From Mobilitalea sp. (GTDB lineage: Bacteria; Bacillota_A; Clostridia; Lachnospirales; Lachnospiraceae): a stretch of 26,580 bases of DNA. Positions within the stretch are counted from its first letter, which is position 1. Each line of letters opens with the position of its first letter. The stretch lies in the NCBI GenBank assembly GCA_029974875.1, contig JARKQP010000229.1, positions 1 through 26,580 on the forward strand, in the 5' to 3' direction. The position numbers and the translations under genes were made by a program. Positions 1-7,568 of this stretch are shown here, in pieces. Under the pieces are notes generated by a model. The model was not told the origin of the DNA, did no database searches, and worked only from the letters and a program-made list of their open reading frames with translations.

Positions 1-1
1 G

Positions 2-367
2 GAGATAAAGAAAATAATCGGCGGAGGAATCGAATTCGATGGAATCTTTGCTGATAATGACCAAATGGCTATAGGTGCGATAAAAGCACTCAGAGAAAAC
101 AGATACAAAATACCGGAGCAAGTGAAGATTGTTGGTTTTGATAATACTTTCGTTTCGTCCATTGTCAGACCGGCATTAACAACGATCAATGTACCTAAGT
201 ACAGGATGGGTTGGGAAGTTACTGAGGCCTTATGCAAGATGATGGCTGATGATGCGAATGATAGCGATGAAAAGGAAGGAGGGTCTTTGGAACTGTCGGC
301 ACATTTGCTAGTGAGAGAATCGACCAGCGGTATTAGGGTTGAAAATTGGGATTTAGAAGGGTGGTGA
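2..367 (+). CDS. LacI-family transcriptional regulator, C-terminal part (5' truncated)
   Basis: Only the last ~121 residues are in the window; the frame is open from base 2. They form the second half of a LacI/PurR periplasmic-binding-like sensor domain. The diagnostic order is visible: DGIFADND (a variant of the LacI DAIFAANDxxAxG segment), then AIGAIKAL, then VKIVGFDN, then RPALTTINVP. The DNA-binding helix-turn-helix lies upstream of the window and is not seen. LacI-family proteins bind palindromic operators with a central CG and release them when a sugar or sugar phosphate binds. A perfect palindrome with a central CG begins 15 bp after this stop codon, and a sugar transport and catabolism operon follows in the same direction, so this is the likely local repressor. 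Family certain, ligand unknown. Confidence 0.92.
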   Translation, partial: EIKKIIGGGIEFDGIFADNDQMAIGAIKALRENRYKIPEQVKIVGFDNTFVSSIVRPALTTINVPKYRMGWEVTEALCKMMADDANDSDEKEGGSLELSAHLLVRESTSGIRVENWDLEGW

Positions 368-381
368 TATTTTTAGGCTTT

Positions 382-397
382 AAAAAAACGTTTTTTT
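382..397. promoter_or_regulatory. LacI-type operator candidate, AAAAAAACGTTTTTTT
   Basis: This is a 16-bp perfect palindrome with a central CG and no loop, in the 94-bp gap between the lacI-type gene and the solute-binding protein gene. LacI-family operators characteristically have a central CG step. The same 16 bases recur inside the kinase gene at 7921-7936. Weak promoter elements lie just downstream, for example TTGGCA at 405-410, but I could not fix a convincing -10. A Rho-independent terminator is a less likely reading because the repeat has no loop and no GC-rich stem. Confidence 0.55.
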
Positions 398-461
398 GTA
401 TTTTTTGGCAATACCGTATGAACTCTATTGATCTAAAAATTTAATATTGGAGGAAAATAAA

Positions 462-1826
462 ATGAAAAAAATCTTGTCCTTTTTATTAATCGCAACAATA
501 TTACTAAGCTTAACCGCATGCCGTACGTCCAGTGATACACCAAATACACCGGTTGATAACAAATCAGATAACTCGGGAGGGAAGGATAACACACCGGAAG
601 TTGCTACAGAAATTGATCTTTATTCTGCTATTTTAAAAGAAGAAGGTTGTATTGAAGCAGCAAAGGGCTTTACAGAGAAAACAGGGATTAAAGTTAACGT
701 TCATTCTTACGATTCCGCCGATTTTGTACAAGCTTTTATGGTTGCATCAAACGGTGGCAGTCCAATAGACGTAATGCTGCTGAACGGACAGGATGTGCGG
801 GCATTTGCTAAAAACGGCCTTATACAAGACCTTGGAAAATTACCCGCCGTGCAAAGGCTGGACGATGCAGCGATCAAACAGTATACCTATAATGATAAAT
901 TATATGGTTTAGGCGCTAAGGGCGGTAATACCTCAGGTATATACATAAATAAAGATGTTCTTGCCCAGTATGGTGCTGCAGAACCAAAGACCTTACAGGA
1001 CATTATTGATATTAACGCTAAAATGAAAGCAGATGGTTTGTCTTTCTTCGCTTTTGGCGGTGGCAGTAAATATATGTGGCCAATGTGGTATTTCTCTGCA
1101 TTTGCACAGACATCAGGCAATAAGCCATTGGAACGGACAGAAGAAGTGCTTACTGGTAAGGCTAAATTCACGGATCAAGATTCAATCGATGCGTTTATGG
1201 TACTTGAAACACTGGCGAAGGAGAATTGCTTCCAGCCTGGATTTAACGGAACAGACAGCGACGGCGGCAAGGCTGTGTTTATTAATGGCCAGGCGGCAGC
1301 TTTTTACGGCGGAACATGGGAAATTACAGGTTTTCTGGAAGCAGGTATGGAAAATCTGGATCTTATTCCGTTTCCGCTTGTAAAAGACGGGGTAAAATCA
1401 TTGCAGACAGGGAATGCTTCCGATGGCGCTTATACAATTTATTCAAAAATCGATCCGGCGAGACAATCAGCAGCCGAGCAGTTCATCGATTATATGACAA
1501 ACGATGAAACAATTCTCTCTTTCAGAGAAAGTGAAAGCGTAGATTTAAGAGATTATTCAAGAGTAAGCTGTAACAAAAATGTTCCTCTGGCAGATGGTAC
1601 GGATGAGCTGACAAAAAAACAGAAGGAAATGCTGCAAACAATGACAGTTACCCATCTTGACTGGATTTATCCGCCAGAAATTACGACTGCCCTGCAGGAT
1701 ACTTTGCAGGAGCTTACAGGGTTACAAATCACTTCTGAACAAGCAGGACAACAAATGCAGGAGGTTATGGATAAACTCCTTGCAGGCGGCTATGATTACA
1801 ATGCTGTTAAGCAAATAGACCAGTGA
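462..1826 (+). CDS. ABC transporter sugar-binding lipoprotein (family 1 extracellular solute-binding protein)
   Basis: Captures an extracellular mono- or oligosaccharide and delivers it to the two permeases encoded next. The start is ATG 462, with GGAGG at 449-453; an upstream in-frame TTG at 447 overlaps that site and is unlikely. The protein is about 454 residues. It opens with a lipoprotein signal: KK, a hydrophobic stretch, then lipobox LTAC with the lipidated Cys at residue 20. A Ser/Thr/Asn/Asp-rich linker to the membrane follows. The body carries family 1 SBP hallmarks: an early GSPIDVMLLNG segment, LYGLGAKGGNTSGIYINKDV near the hinge, and a C-terminal helix ending GGYDYNAV. The permeases follow after a 14-bp hairpin that may let this gene be expressed above them. 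The sugar specificity cannot be read from the sequence. Confidence 0.95.
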   Translation: MKKILSFLLIATILLSLTACRTSSDTPNTPVDNKSDNSGGKDNTPEVATEIDLYSAILKEEGCIEAAKGFTEKTGIKVNVHSYDSADFVQAFMVASNGGSPIDVMLLNGQDVRAFAKNGLIQDLGKLPAVQRLDDAAIKQYTYNDKLYGLGAKGGNTSGIYINKDVLAQYGAAEPKTLQDIIDINAKMKADGLSFFAFGGGSKYMWPMWYFSAFAQTSGNKPLERTEEVLTGKAKFTDQDSIDAFMVLETLAKENCFQPGFNGTDSDGGKAVFINGQAAAFYGGTWEITGFLEAGMENLDLIPFPLVKDGVKSLQTGNASDGAYTIYSKIDPARQSAAEQFIDYMTNDETILSFRESESVDLRDYSRVSCNKNVPLADGTDELTKKQKEMLQTMTVTHLDWIYPPEITTALQDTLQELTGLQITSEQAGQQMQEVMDKLLAGGYDYNAVKQIDQ

Positions 1827-1835
1827 TTTATTTGA

Positions 1836-1868
1836 GAGTGGAAGCGGTGCCAGCCACCGCTTCCACTC
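1836..1868 (+). promoter_or_regulatory. Intercistronic 14-bp hairpin between binding protein and permease genes
   Basis: Bases 1836-1849 and 1855-1868 are perfectly complementary, leaving a 5-base loop (CCAGC). The stem begins 10 bases after the binding-protein stop codon and is not followed by a T-run, so it is not a standard terminator. Such stems between a binding-protein gene and permease genes commonly stabilise the upstream mRNA or cause partial attenuation, giving an excess of binding protein. That role is inferred here. Confidence 0.6.
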
Positions 1869-1896
1869 CCATAACAAAATGAATGGGGGTGAAACA

Positions 1897-2802
1897 TTGC
1901 TAAAGTCTAAACGAAAAAGAGATACATTAGTTGGATATTTATTTTCTCTGCCCGCTTTGTGCCTGTATGCCGTATTTACTATCTACCCCTTCTTTTACGG
2001 TGCCTACATGTCATTTTGCGAGTGGGACGGATTCAATCAACCTCAATTTATAGGAATTCAGAATTATCTTGCGATTTTTAAGGACGCAAAGATTTTTGGG
2101 GCTTTATCCCATAATGCACTTTATGCCATCGGAACAGTTTCGGTGAAATTGATTTTTGGATTTTTAATTGCTGTGATATTGAATAAAAAAATGAAGGGTA
2201 TAACGGCATTCAGAACCATTTTCTTTACACCGGTTGTTATATCATTTGTTGCGATAGGAGCAGTATGGACCTGGATTTTTAATCCTACACAGGGAATGCT
2301 CAATAATCTTTTAAAGTCAATAGGGTTTATGGATCCTCAAAATCCAATTGCATGGCTCGGTGATCCCAAATATGCGTTGATATCGGTAATGATAGTGGAT
2401 GTATGGAAATGGATGGGGTATCATGTGGTTTTGTTCCTTGCCGGACTTCAAACCATATCAAGTGATCTGTATGAAGCGGCTTCCATTGATGGTGCTAATA
2501 GCTTCCAGACAATGATGCGAATTACCATTCCTCAGATTAAAAATGTATTTTACATCAACTTAACCTTTTGCCTTGTTGGTGCATTCAATGTTTTTGATGT
2601 AATTATGGTGATGACAAAGGGCGGCCCATACGGAAAAACGGAAGTAATCGCAAAATATATCTATGATACGTCTTTTGGCTCTACCAATATGTTTGGCTAT
2701 GCGACAGCCATATCGATTTTTGTATTCATTCTTATGCTTATAGTTACGCTTGTTATTTTAAGATTGATGCGCAGGTCAGAGGAGAATCTGTTAGGAGGCT
2801 AA
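1897..2802 (+). CDS. Sugar ABC transporter permease, MalF/UgpA-type
   Basis: One of two membrane subunits of the importer. It has six predicted hydrophobic segments, starting with LVGYLFSLPALCLYAVFTIY near the N-terminus. The EAA loop that contacts the ATPase reads EAASIDGANSFQTMMRITIPQI, matching the EAAxxDGAxxxxxFxxIxxP pattern of MalF-type permeases. I prefer TTG 1897 as the start because GGGGGTG at 1885-1891 sits 5 bases upstream. The in-frame ATG at 1879 has no Shine-Dalgarno sequence. The product is about 301 residues, normal for the family. The stop codon lies inside a small AGGAGG/CCTCCT hairpin that may couple translation to the next gene. No ATPase gene is linked, as is usual for carbohydrate importers of the CUT1 type in Firmicutes. 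Confidence 0.95.
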   Translation: MLKSKRKRDTLVGYLFSLPALCLYAVFTIYPFFYGAYMSFCEWDGFNQPQFIGIQNYLAIFKDAKIFGALSHNALYAIGTVSVKLIFGFLIAVILNKKMKGITAFRTIFFTPVVISFVAIGAVWTWIFNPTQGMLNNLLKSIGFMDPQNPIAWLGDPKYALISVMIVDVWKWMGYHVVLFLAGLQTISSDLYEAASIDGANSFQTMMRITIPQIKNVFYINLTFCLVGAFNVFDVIMVMTKGGPYGKTEVIAKYIYDTSFGSTNMFGYATAISIFVFILMLIVTLVILRLMRRSEENLLGG

Positions 2803-2851
2803 ATCCTCCTCCCTTAGACACTTAAATATTTTAATTCATTTAAGGAGGATT
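2793..2851 (+). promoter_or_regulatory. Possible translational-coupling structure at the permease junction
   Basis: AGGAGG (2793-2798) can pair with CCTCCT (2805-2810) across the upstream stop codon. Alternatively AATCCTCCT (2802-2810) can pair over 9 bp with AGGAGGATT (2843-2851), the ribosome binding site of the second permease. The two pairings share the same bases and exclude each other. A ribosome terminating at 2800-2802 would disturb both. Seen as complementarity only; function is inferred. Confidence 0.4.
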
Positions 2852-3697
2852 ATGAAAATCAGAAAATCGATAGTAAAAATAATTGACTACCTTATTTTAG
2901 TTGTTTTGTCTTCCGTGATTATTATTCCTCTCCTTTGGATTTTAGGAAACGCGGTGAAATCCGATAAAGACGTGCGTGTAAATATGGCTAGGCTCCTGCC
3001 ATTAAGCGGTGAGTGGCAATTCAGCAATTTCGCCACCGCATGGCGGCGGGGGAATATAGGTCAGTCAGTTTTAAATAGTGTAATCATAACTATTATCAGT
3101 GTATTCTTTATTTTAATTGTGTCATATTTGGCCGCATACGCAATAGCAAGAATTGAATTTAAAGGGAGCGAAATAATATTTGCCCTTTTTGTATCAATGA
3201 TTATGGTACCACTTGCCCAAGTGGTTATGATACCTCAGTTTAGGCTCATATCGTCAATGAAGATGGTAAATACCTATCAAGGAGTCATTTTGCTTTATGT
3301 GGCGGGCGGTATCCCGTTCTCGGTATTTTTATTATCATCCTTTTTGAGAACAATACCCATGGAAATAGATAAAGCAGCTGCCATTGACGGCTGTAACAAA
3401 ATACAGATAATAACAAAAATTTTACTGCCTCTTTCAAAGCCTGGCTTAGCAACCGTTATTATCTTCCAGAGTATGACAATTTGGAATGATTATTTTACAC
3501 CGTTAATCTATCTGCGGTCCGCTGAGATGAGGACCATCACCCTGGCATTGAAGAATTTTATGGGGCAATGGGGATTAGTAGATTACAACAGGCTTTTTGC
3601 CGCAATTGCGATGGTCACCTTCCCAATTGTTATCGTGTATATAATTTTTCAAAAACAATTTATAAGCGGACTCACATCAGGCTCAATAAAAGGTTGA
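2852..3697 (+). CDS. Sugar ABC transporter permease, MalG/UgpE-type
   Basis: Second membrane subunit of the importer, 281 residues. The N-terminal helix (YLILVVLSSVIIIPLLWIL) is followed by the soluble segment and five more hydrophobic helices. The EAA-type loop is present as DKAAAIDGCNKIQIITKILL, with the ATPase-contacting D-G pair. The C-terminus ends FQKQFISGLTSGSIKG, the classic MalG-type tail (QRxFxxGLTxGAVKG). Start ATG 2852 has AAGGAGGAT directly upstream. It pairs with the MalF-type subunit encoded 49 bp before it. A separately encoded shared ATPase (MsmX/MsiK type) is expected. Confidence 0.96.
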   Translation: MKIRKSIVKIIDYLILVVLSSVIIIPLLWILGNAVKSDKDVRVNMARLLPLSGEWQFSNFATAWRRGNIGQSVLNSVIITIISVFFILIVSYLAAYAIARIEFKGSEIIFALFVSMIMVPLAQVVMIPQFRLISSMKMVNTYQGVILLYVAGGIPFSVFLLSSFLRTIPMEIDKAAAIDGCNKIQIITKILLPLSKPGLATVIIFQSMTIWNDYFTPLIYLRSAEMRTITLALKNFMGQWGLVDYNRLFAAIAMVTFPIVIVYIIFQKQFISGLTSGSIKG

Positions 3698-3716
3698 CAG
3701 AAAGTAGGGAAAAATT

Positions 3717-4913
3717 ATGGACAATAAAGAAATAATCAGAGAAGTATTTAAGGAAAATCAAGGAATATTCAGGCTTATCCCGGTCTTTGTACCCCGCAGG
3801 TTTTCAAGTCCGGGAAAAAGATTAAGACTGCATCCGGATGATTATTATGCGCTGGGTACAGCAAGAGGTGCGATCAAAGAGCGTTGGTTTTCAAGTGTTA
3901 TCCGCTGTATGAACGGTGAACTAGCAGCGGAGGACGAAGGTCTTAGCTATGTTTCCTATTCAAAGGATGTGAATGACAAATTTACATTAAAGGATGCAGT
4001 TGCTGAATTGGGCGAAGAAATCATAGGCAAAGAGCTTATGGATCAATATGGTACCTGGCCCATGTATTCAAAATTCTTTGATTATGATGCGCCGCTATTC
4101 CATCATTTGCATTTGCGCTTCGAGGATGCGGACAGAGTCGGCAGGCTGGGAAAACCGGAGGCTTACTATTATCCGCCCCAATATAATAATGTAGAGGGGA
4201 CTTTCCCGCATACATACTTTGGATTTAGTCCTGAGGTCACCAAGGAAGATGTAAAGGAAAGACTTGCAAAATATAAAACGGCCGACGGAAGAATCACAGA
4301 ATTATCCAGGGCATACAGAATTCAGCTTGGCACAGGATGGTATACACCACCGGGAGTTGTCCACGCCCCGGGCTCTTATTTAACCTATGAGCCGCAGTGG
4401 AATTCTGACGTGAACTCCGTATATGAAAATATAACAAGCGGTGAAGTTTATCCCTACAGCATGCTTGTTGAAAATTGCCCGGAAGATAAGTGGGATGATC
4501 TGGACTATGTAATAAGCCTCATGGATTGGGAGAAAAATATCGATCCCAATTACAGGGAGCATTACTTCAGGGCACCTATTATAGTAACCGATAATGAGGA
4601 CTATACGGACAAATGGGTTGTATATAAGAATGATTATATTGCGGCCAAAGAGTTGACTATTAAACCCGGTAAATCGGCAGTAATCAGTGATTGCGCTGCT
4701 TATGGCTGTATTATTGTCCAGGGACATGGCAAATTCGGCTGTTATAATGCTGAAGCCGCAGGAATGCTAAGATTTGGCCAATTAAGCTCTGATGAATATT
4801 TTGTCGGTGAACCAGCGGCAAAAAAAGGTGTCCTAATTGAGAACTATTCTGATTTTGAGCCGCTTGTTATATTGAAACATTTTGGCCCGAATAACAAGGA
4901 CGTACCCATGTAA
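3717..4913 (+). CDS. Cupin-fold, mannose-6-phosphate isomerase-like protein (sugar isomerase candidate)
   Basis: 398 residues, no signal peptide, so cytosolic. The sequence resembles the type I phosphomannose isomerase/cupin superfamily rather than the lyxose isomerase families, but only loosely. Candidate metal ligands in cupin order are H129, H130 and H132 in FHHLHLR, E160 and H165 around VEGTFPHTYFG, and H216 in GWYTPPGVVHAPGS. The last has the spacing of the PMI signature (GE..xPAGxxHA). A second cupin-like half covers residues ~290-398, with GKSAVISDCAAYGCIIVQGHG. The gene lies between the permeases and a FucU-type mutarotase, upstream of a ketose kinase. An aldose-ketose isomerase supplying the kinase is therefore the natural inference. 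The reaction and substrate are not known. The ribosome binding site is weak (AGTAGGGA). Confidence 0.7.
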   Translation: MDNKEIIREVFKENQGIFRLIPVFVPRRFSSPGKRLRLHPDDYYALGTARGAIKERWFSSVIRCMNGELAAEDEGLSYVSYSKDVNDKFTLKDAVAELGEEIIGKELMDQYGTWPMYSKFFDYDAPLFHHLHLRFEDADRVGRLGKPEAYYYPPQYNNVEGTFPHTYFGFSPEVTKEDVKERLAKYKTADGRITELSRAYRIQLGTGWYTPPGVVHAPGSYLTYEPQWNSDVNSVYENITSGEVYPYSMLVENCPEDKWDDLDYVISLMDWEKNIDPNYREHYFRAPIIVTDNEDYTDKWVVYKNDYIAAKELTIKPGKSAVISDCAAYGCIIVQGHGKFGCYNAEAAGMLRFGQLSSDEYFVGEPAAKKGVLIENYSDFEPLVILKHFGPNNKDVPM

Positions 4914-4923
4914 GGAGGAAAAC

Positions 4924-5358
4924 ATGCTGAAAAATATACCTAGGAATATTTCACCTGATTTGATGTTTGCATTGATGCAGATGGGTCATGGTGATGAAAT
5001 CGTATTTGCCGATGCTAATTTTCCTGCTGAATCATTAGGCCAGCGAGTGATAAGAGCGGACGGTGACAGAGTAACAGAGCTTTTAAAGTCTATCCTGCCG
5101 TTTTTTCCCCTTGATAATTTTGTGGACGAAAATGTTATTCTAATGTCCGTCGTTCCCGGTAACGGAGAAGAACCTAAGGTTTGGGGTACATATAAGGAAA
5201 TCATTGAAGACAATGATCCGGAAAACTTTTTTAATGGCTTCAGCTTTATTGATAGAGAGGCCTTCTATGAGCGCTCTAAAAAGGCTTTTGCCATCGTTGC
5301 AACAGGCGAAAGAGAGAAATATACAAACATCATATTAAAGTTAGGGGTAGTGGAATAA
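4924..5358 (+). CDS. fucU: RbsD/FucU-family sugar mutarotase
   Basis: 144 residues, the usual length for FucU-type L-fucose mutarotases. These enzymes interconvert the alpha and beta anomers of a free sugar so that a following isomerase or kinase gets the right form. Family residues are visible: His22 and Asp24 in MGHGDEI, Asp30 in FADANFPA, VIRADG, and the C-terminal TGEREKYTNIILKLGV with the conserved Tyr. Start ATG 4924 is set by AAGGAGG at 4913-4918, which overlaps the stop codon of the cupin gene, so the two are translationally linked. The family assignment is firm. The substrate could be L-fucose or another sugar, and the downstream LyxK/UlaE pair argues for a non-fucose sugar, so the symbol denotes the family only. 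Confidence 0.88.
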   Translation: MLKNIPRNISPDLMFALMQMGHGDEIVFADANFPAESLGQRVIRADGDRVTELLKSILPFFPLDNFVDENVILMSVVPGNGEEPKVWGTYKEIIEDNDPENFFNGFSFIDREAFYERSKKAFAIVATGEREKYTNIILKLGVVE

Positions 5359-5372
5359 AGGAAAGGGACAGG

Positions 5373-7478
5373 TTGAAAAGCATGGATGTTAAAATGAAAA
5401 TTGTAAGCCTAGAAACAGAAAATTTAAAGATTGATTTTAATGCCGATAATGGTTCCCTAGTAAATATTCATTCCAAAGTATCAAATTGGGATGTGATCAA
5501 ACGGCCGCAATTAGCACTATCATGGCGTATCATGCTTCCTCTTGACGGAAGAAGAAATAATAACGCCTGGGGACATGAGCAAAGAGTGAAGCCAAAATAC
5601 GAATGTAATGATAATTCGATCAGCTTTGTTTGGGATAAAATTACATCGCAGTTTGGCGGCGAACACAATATAACAGTGAAAACTGTATGTGCAATCGAAA
5701 ACGGCCAGGCAGTTTTTAGAATGAATATCAAGAATAACGATGACTGTATTGTTGAAAATGTATACTATCCTTATATCGGAGATTTATATCGCCCTACAGG
5801 CAGTGAGAAATTTAGTTTTCAACATGGCGGTTATTCTGCAATGAAGGAATACGAAATGTATCCCACATTTCCTAACCAAGGCGGCACGCATAGTGTGGAC
5901 TACCCGACTTTATGCGTTGAGGATAATGTGAATCCACCCATGTATCCCTTTGGATTAATTTCCGACAATAATGGAAACGGCTTATATTTGGGTGTATTTG
6001 AAAGAAGAATGGAAACAGTTACATGGCACGCAGAGTATTTGCCGGGGTGGAGTAATTCCAATGATTTCCGCGTTTTCAAAGAGGATAAAGTCGGAGACAA
6101 GGATACTTACATAAGATTCGCTGTCGGTCATTTACCCTTTATTGCGCAGAACACAGAGTTTGATTTATTGCCTTTCTCAATGGAAGCATATAAGGGGAAT
6201 TGGAATGTAGGCGCCTCCAGCTATACCAAGGTAAGTAAAGCATGGAACAAATATCCGGAGACAGTACCTGTCTGGGCGAGAGAGCCTCATTCCTGGCTGC
6301 AGATCCAAATCAATTCACCGGAAGATGAACTAAGACTGCAATTTAAGGACTTTCCTAAGGTTGGGGCAGAATGCAGGAAATACGGCGTTAAGGCAATCCA
6401 GCTCGTTGGCTGGAATGCGGGCGGACAGGACAGGGGCAACCCAACACATACTCCCGACCCAAGATTAGGCACCTTCGAGGAATTAAAGCAGGCGATCAAA
6501 GAAGTACAGGATATGGGGATAAAGGTCATTTTATTTGCAAAGTTTAACTGGGCGGACCAATCCAACGATGATTTTAAAGAAGTTTATGAAAAGCTGGCAG
6601 TAAAAGACCCATATCAAAATTATTATGTATATAAAGGGTATCAGTATATGACCTTGTCGCAGATGACCAATGTAAATACAAGAAGACTTATCCCCATGTG
6701 TTTCGGCAGCAAAGATTATATTGATATATGCAACAGGGAATTCCAAAAATGCGTCGATTTAGGTGCAGACGGAATTTTATATGATGAATGCCTGCACCAT
6801 TCGCCTACATTGTGCTGCTTTGATACCACACATGGCCATAGATACGGTGCACCGTCATACAGCTGGGACGAAGACTTGATAAAGGGCTTTCGAAAAATCC
6901 TTAACGGAAAAGAATTTATGATTGCCGGTGAAGCCGTATATGACTTCCAACATAACTATTATGATTTATCCTATACAAGAACCTGGGGCAGGGCTCACAA
7001 ACCAACCTCAAGATTTATGCGGCCTGACTGCAACATTATGTCAGCTGTAATCGGGTTCAATGACAGGGGCATGATAAATCAATGTTTATTAAATAAATAT
7101 ATAATCAGCTATGAGCCATATAACTTTAAGGGGATGCTTTCCGATTATCCTGAGACCGTCAGCTATGGCCGGAAGATGGATAAACTGAGGACCGATTTGC
7201 GTGAGTATTTCTGGGACGGTGAATTTACCGATAAGCTAAATGGTAAGGTAAACCTGATAGACGGGTCTGATCTTGATTCCTATTCGGTGTTCCGGGGGAC
7301 AAACGGGAAGTATGGCATGATTATTTGTAATTACGATGAGGATAAACCGATTTCTGTTATTCCTGTTTTGGATAACGGTCAGAAACTAACCAAATTCCGG
7401 GCTGTTGATGATGATAAATTAACAGAATTTACGTCAAGCTTGGTTATACCGCCTAAATCAGCGGTTGCTGTTATTTAG
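5373..7478 (+). CDS. DUF6259-like putative intracellular glycoside hydrolase
   Basis: 701 residues without signal peptide, so expected in the cytosol. The N-terminal ~280 residues look like a beta-sandwich of the kind preceding glycosidase barrels. Residues ~300-560 look like a TIM barrel: IKVILFAKFNW is a typical core strand. GADGILYDECLHH places Asp466, Asp471 and Glu472 at a strand end, and GEAVYD gives Glu520, all catalytic candidates. A C-terminal beta domain (SVFRGTNGKYGMIICNYDED) follows. This layout matches what I know of proteins with the DUF6259 domain, a glycosidase-like family of undefined activity. The start is uncertain: TTG 5373 has AAAGGGA five bases upstream, while ATG 5382 and ATG 5394 are alternatives. 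Position between mutarotase and kinase suggests it releases the sugar the cluster consumes. Substrate unknown. Confidence 0.75.
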   Translation: MKSMDVKMKIVSLETENLKIDFNADNGSLVNIHSKVSNWDVIKRPQLALSWRIMLPLDGRRNNNAWGHEQRVKPKYECNDNSISFVWDKITSQFGGEHNITVKTVCAIENGQAVFRMNIKNNDDCIVENVYYPYIGDLYRPTGSEKFSFQHGGYSAMKEYEMYPTFPNQGGTHSVDYPTLCVEDNVNPPMYPFGLISDNNGNGLYLGVFERRMETVTWHAEYLPGWSNSNDFRVFKEDKVGDKDTYIRFAVGHLPFIAQNTEFDLLPFSMEAYKGNWNVGASSYTKVSKAWNKYPETVPVWAREPHSWLQIQINSPEDELRLQFKDFPKVGAECRKYGVKAIQLVGWNAGGQDRGNPTHTPDPRLGTFEELKQAIKEVQDMGIKVILFAKFNWADQSNDDFKEVYEKLAVKDPYQNYYVYKGYQYMTLSQMTNVNTRRLIPMCFGSKDYIDICNREFQKCVDLGADGILYDECLHHSPTLCCFDTTHGHRYGAPSYSWDEDLIKGFRKILNGKEFMIAGEAVYDFQHNYYDLSYTRTWGRAHKPTSRFMRPDCNIMSAVIGFNDRGMINQCLLNKYIISYEPYNFKGMLSDYPETVSYGRKMDKLRTDLREYFWDGEFTDKLNGKVNLIDGSDLDSYSVFRGTNGKYGMIICNYDEDKPISVIPVLDNGQKLTKFRAVDDDKLTEFTSSLVIPPKSAVAVI

Positions 7479-7496
7479 TATTTATATGGTTTTCGC

Positions 7497-7529
7497 TTAA
7501 GTGCGTGTCCTGATTGGGCATGCACTTAA
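7497..7529 (+). promoter_or_regulatory. Intercistronic hairpin before the kinase gene
   Basis: TTAAGTGCGTGTCC (7497-7510) pairs with GGGCATGCACTTAA (7516-7529) over 14 bp with two G-U pairs, leaving loop TGATT. It starts 18 bases after the hydrolase stop codon. The bases after it are AT-rich but hold no T-run, so read-through to the kinase is expected. Likely an mRNA processing, stability or partial attenuation point. Confidence 0.5.
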
Positions 7530-7568
7530 ACTTTAAAATTAATTATTAATAAAAACGGAGGTGGCTTA

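Noticed and set aside
382..397. Rho-independent terminator of the lacI-type gene
   Set aside because: No loop and an all A-T stem apart from the central CG; the exact duplication inside a coding gene fits an operator better.
4882..4923. N-terminal extension of the FucU-type gene
   Set aside because: It overlaps the cupin gene and lacks a ribosome binding site; AAGGAGG at 4913-4918 and family length fix the start at 4924.
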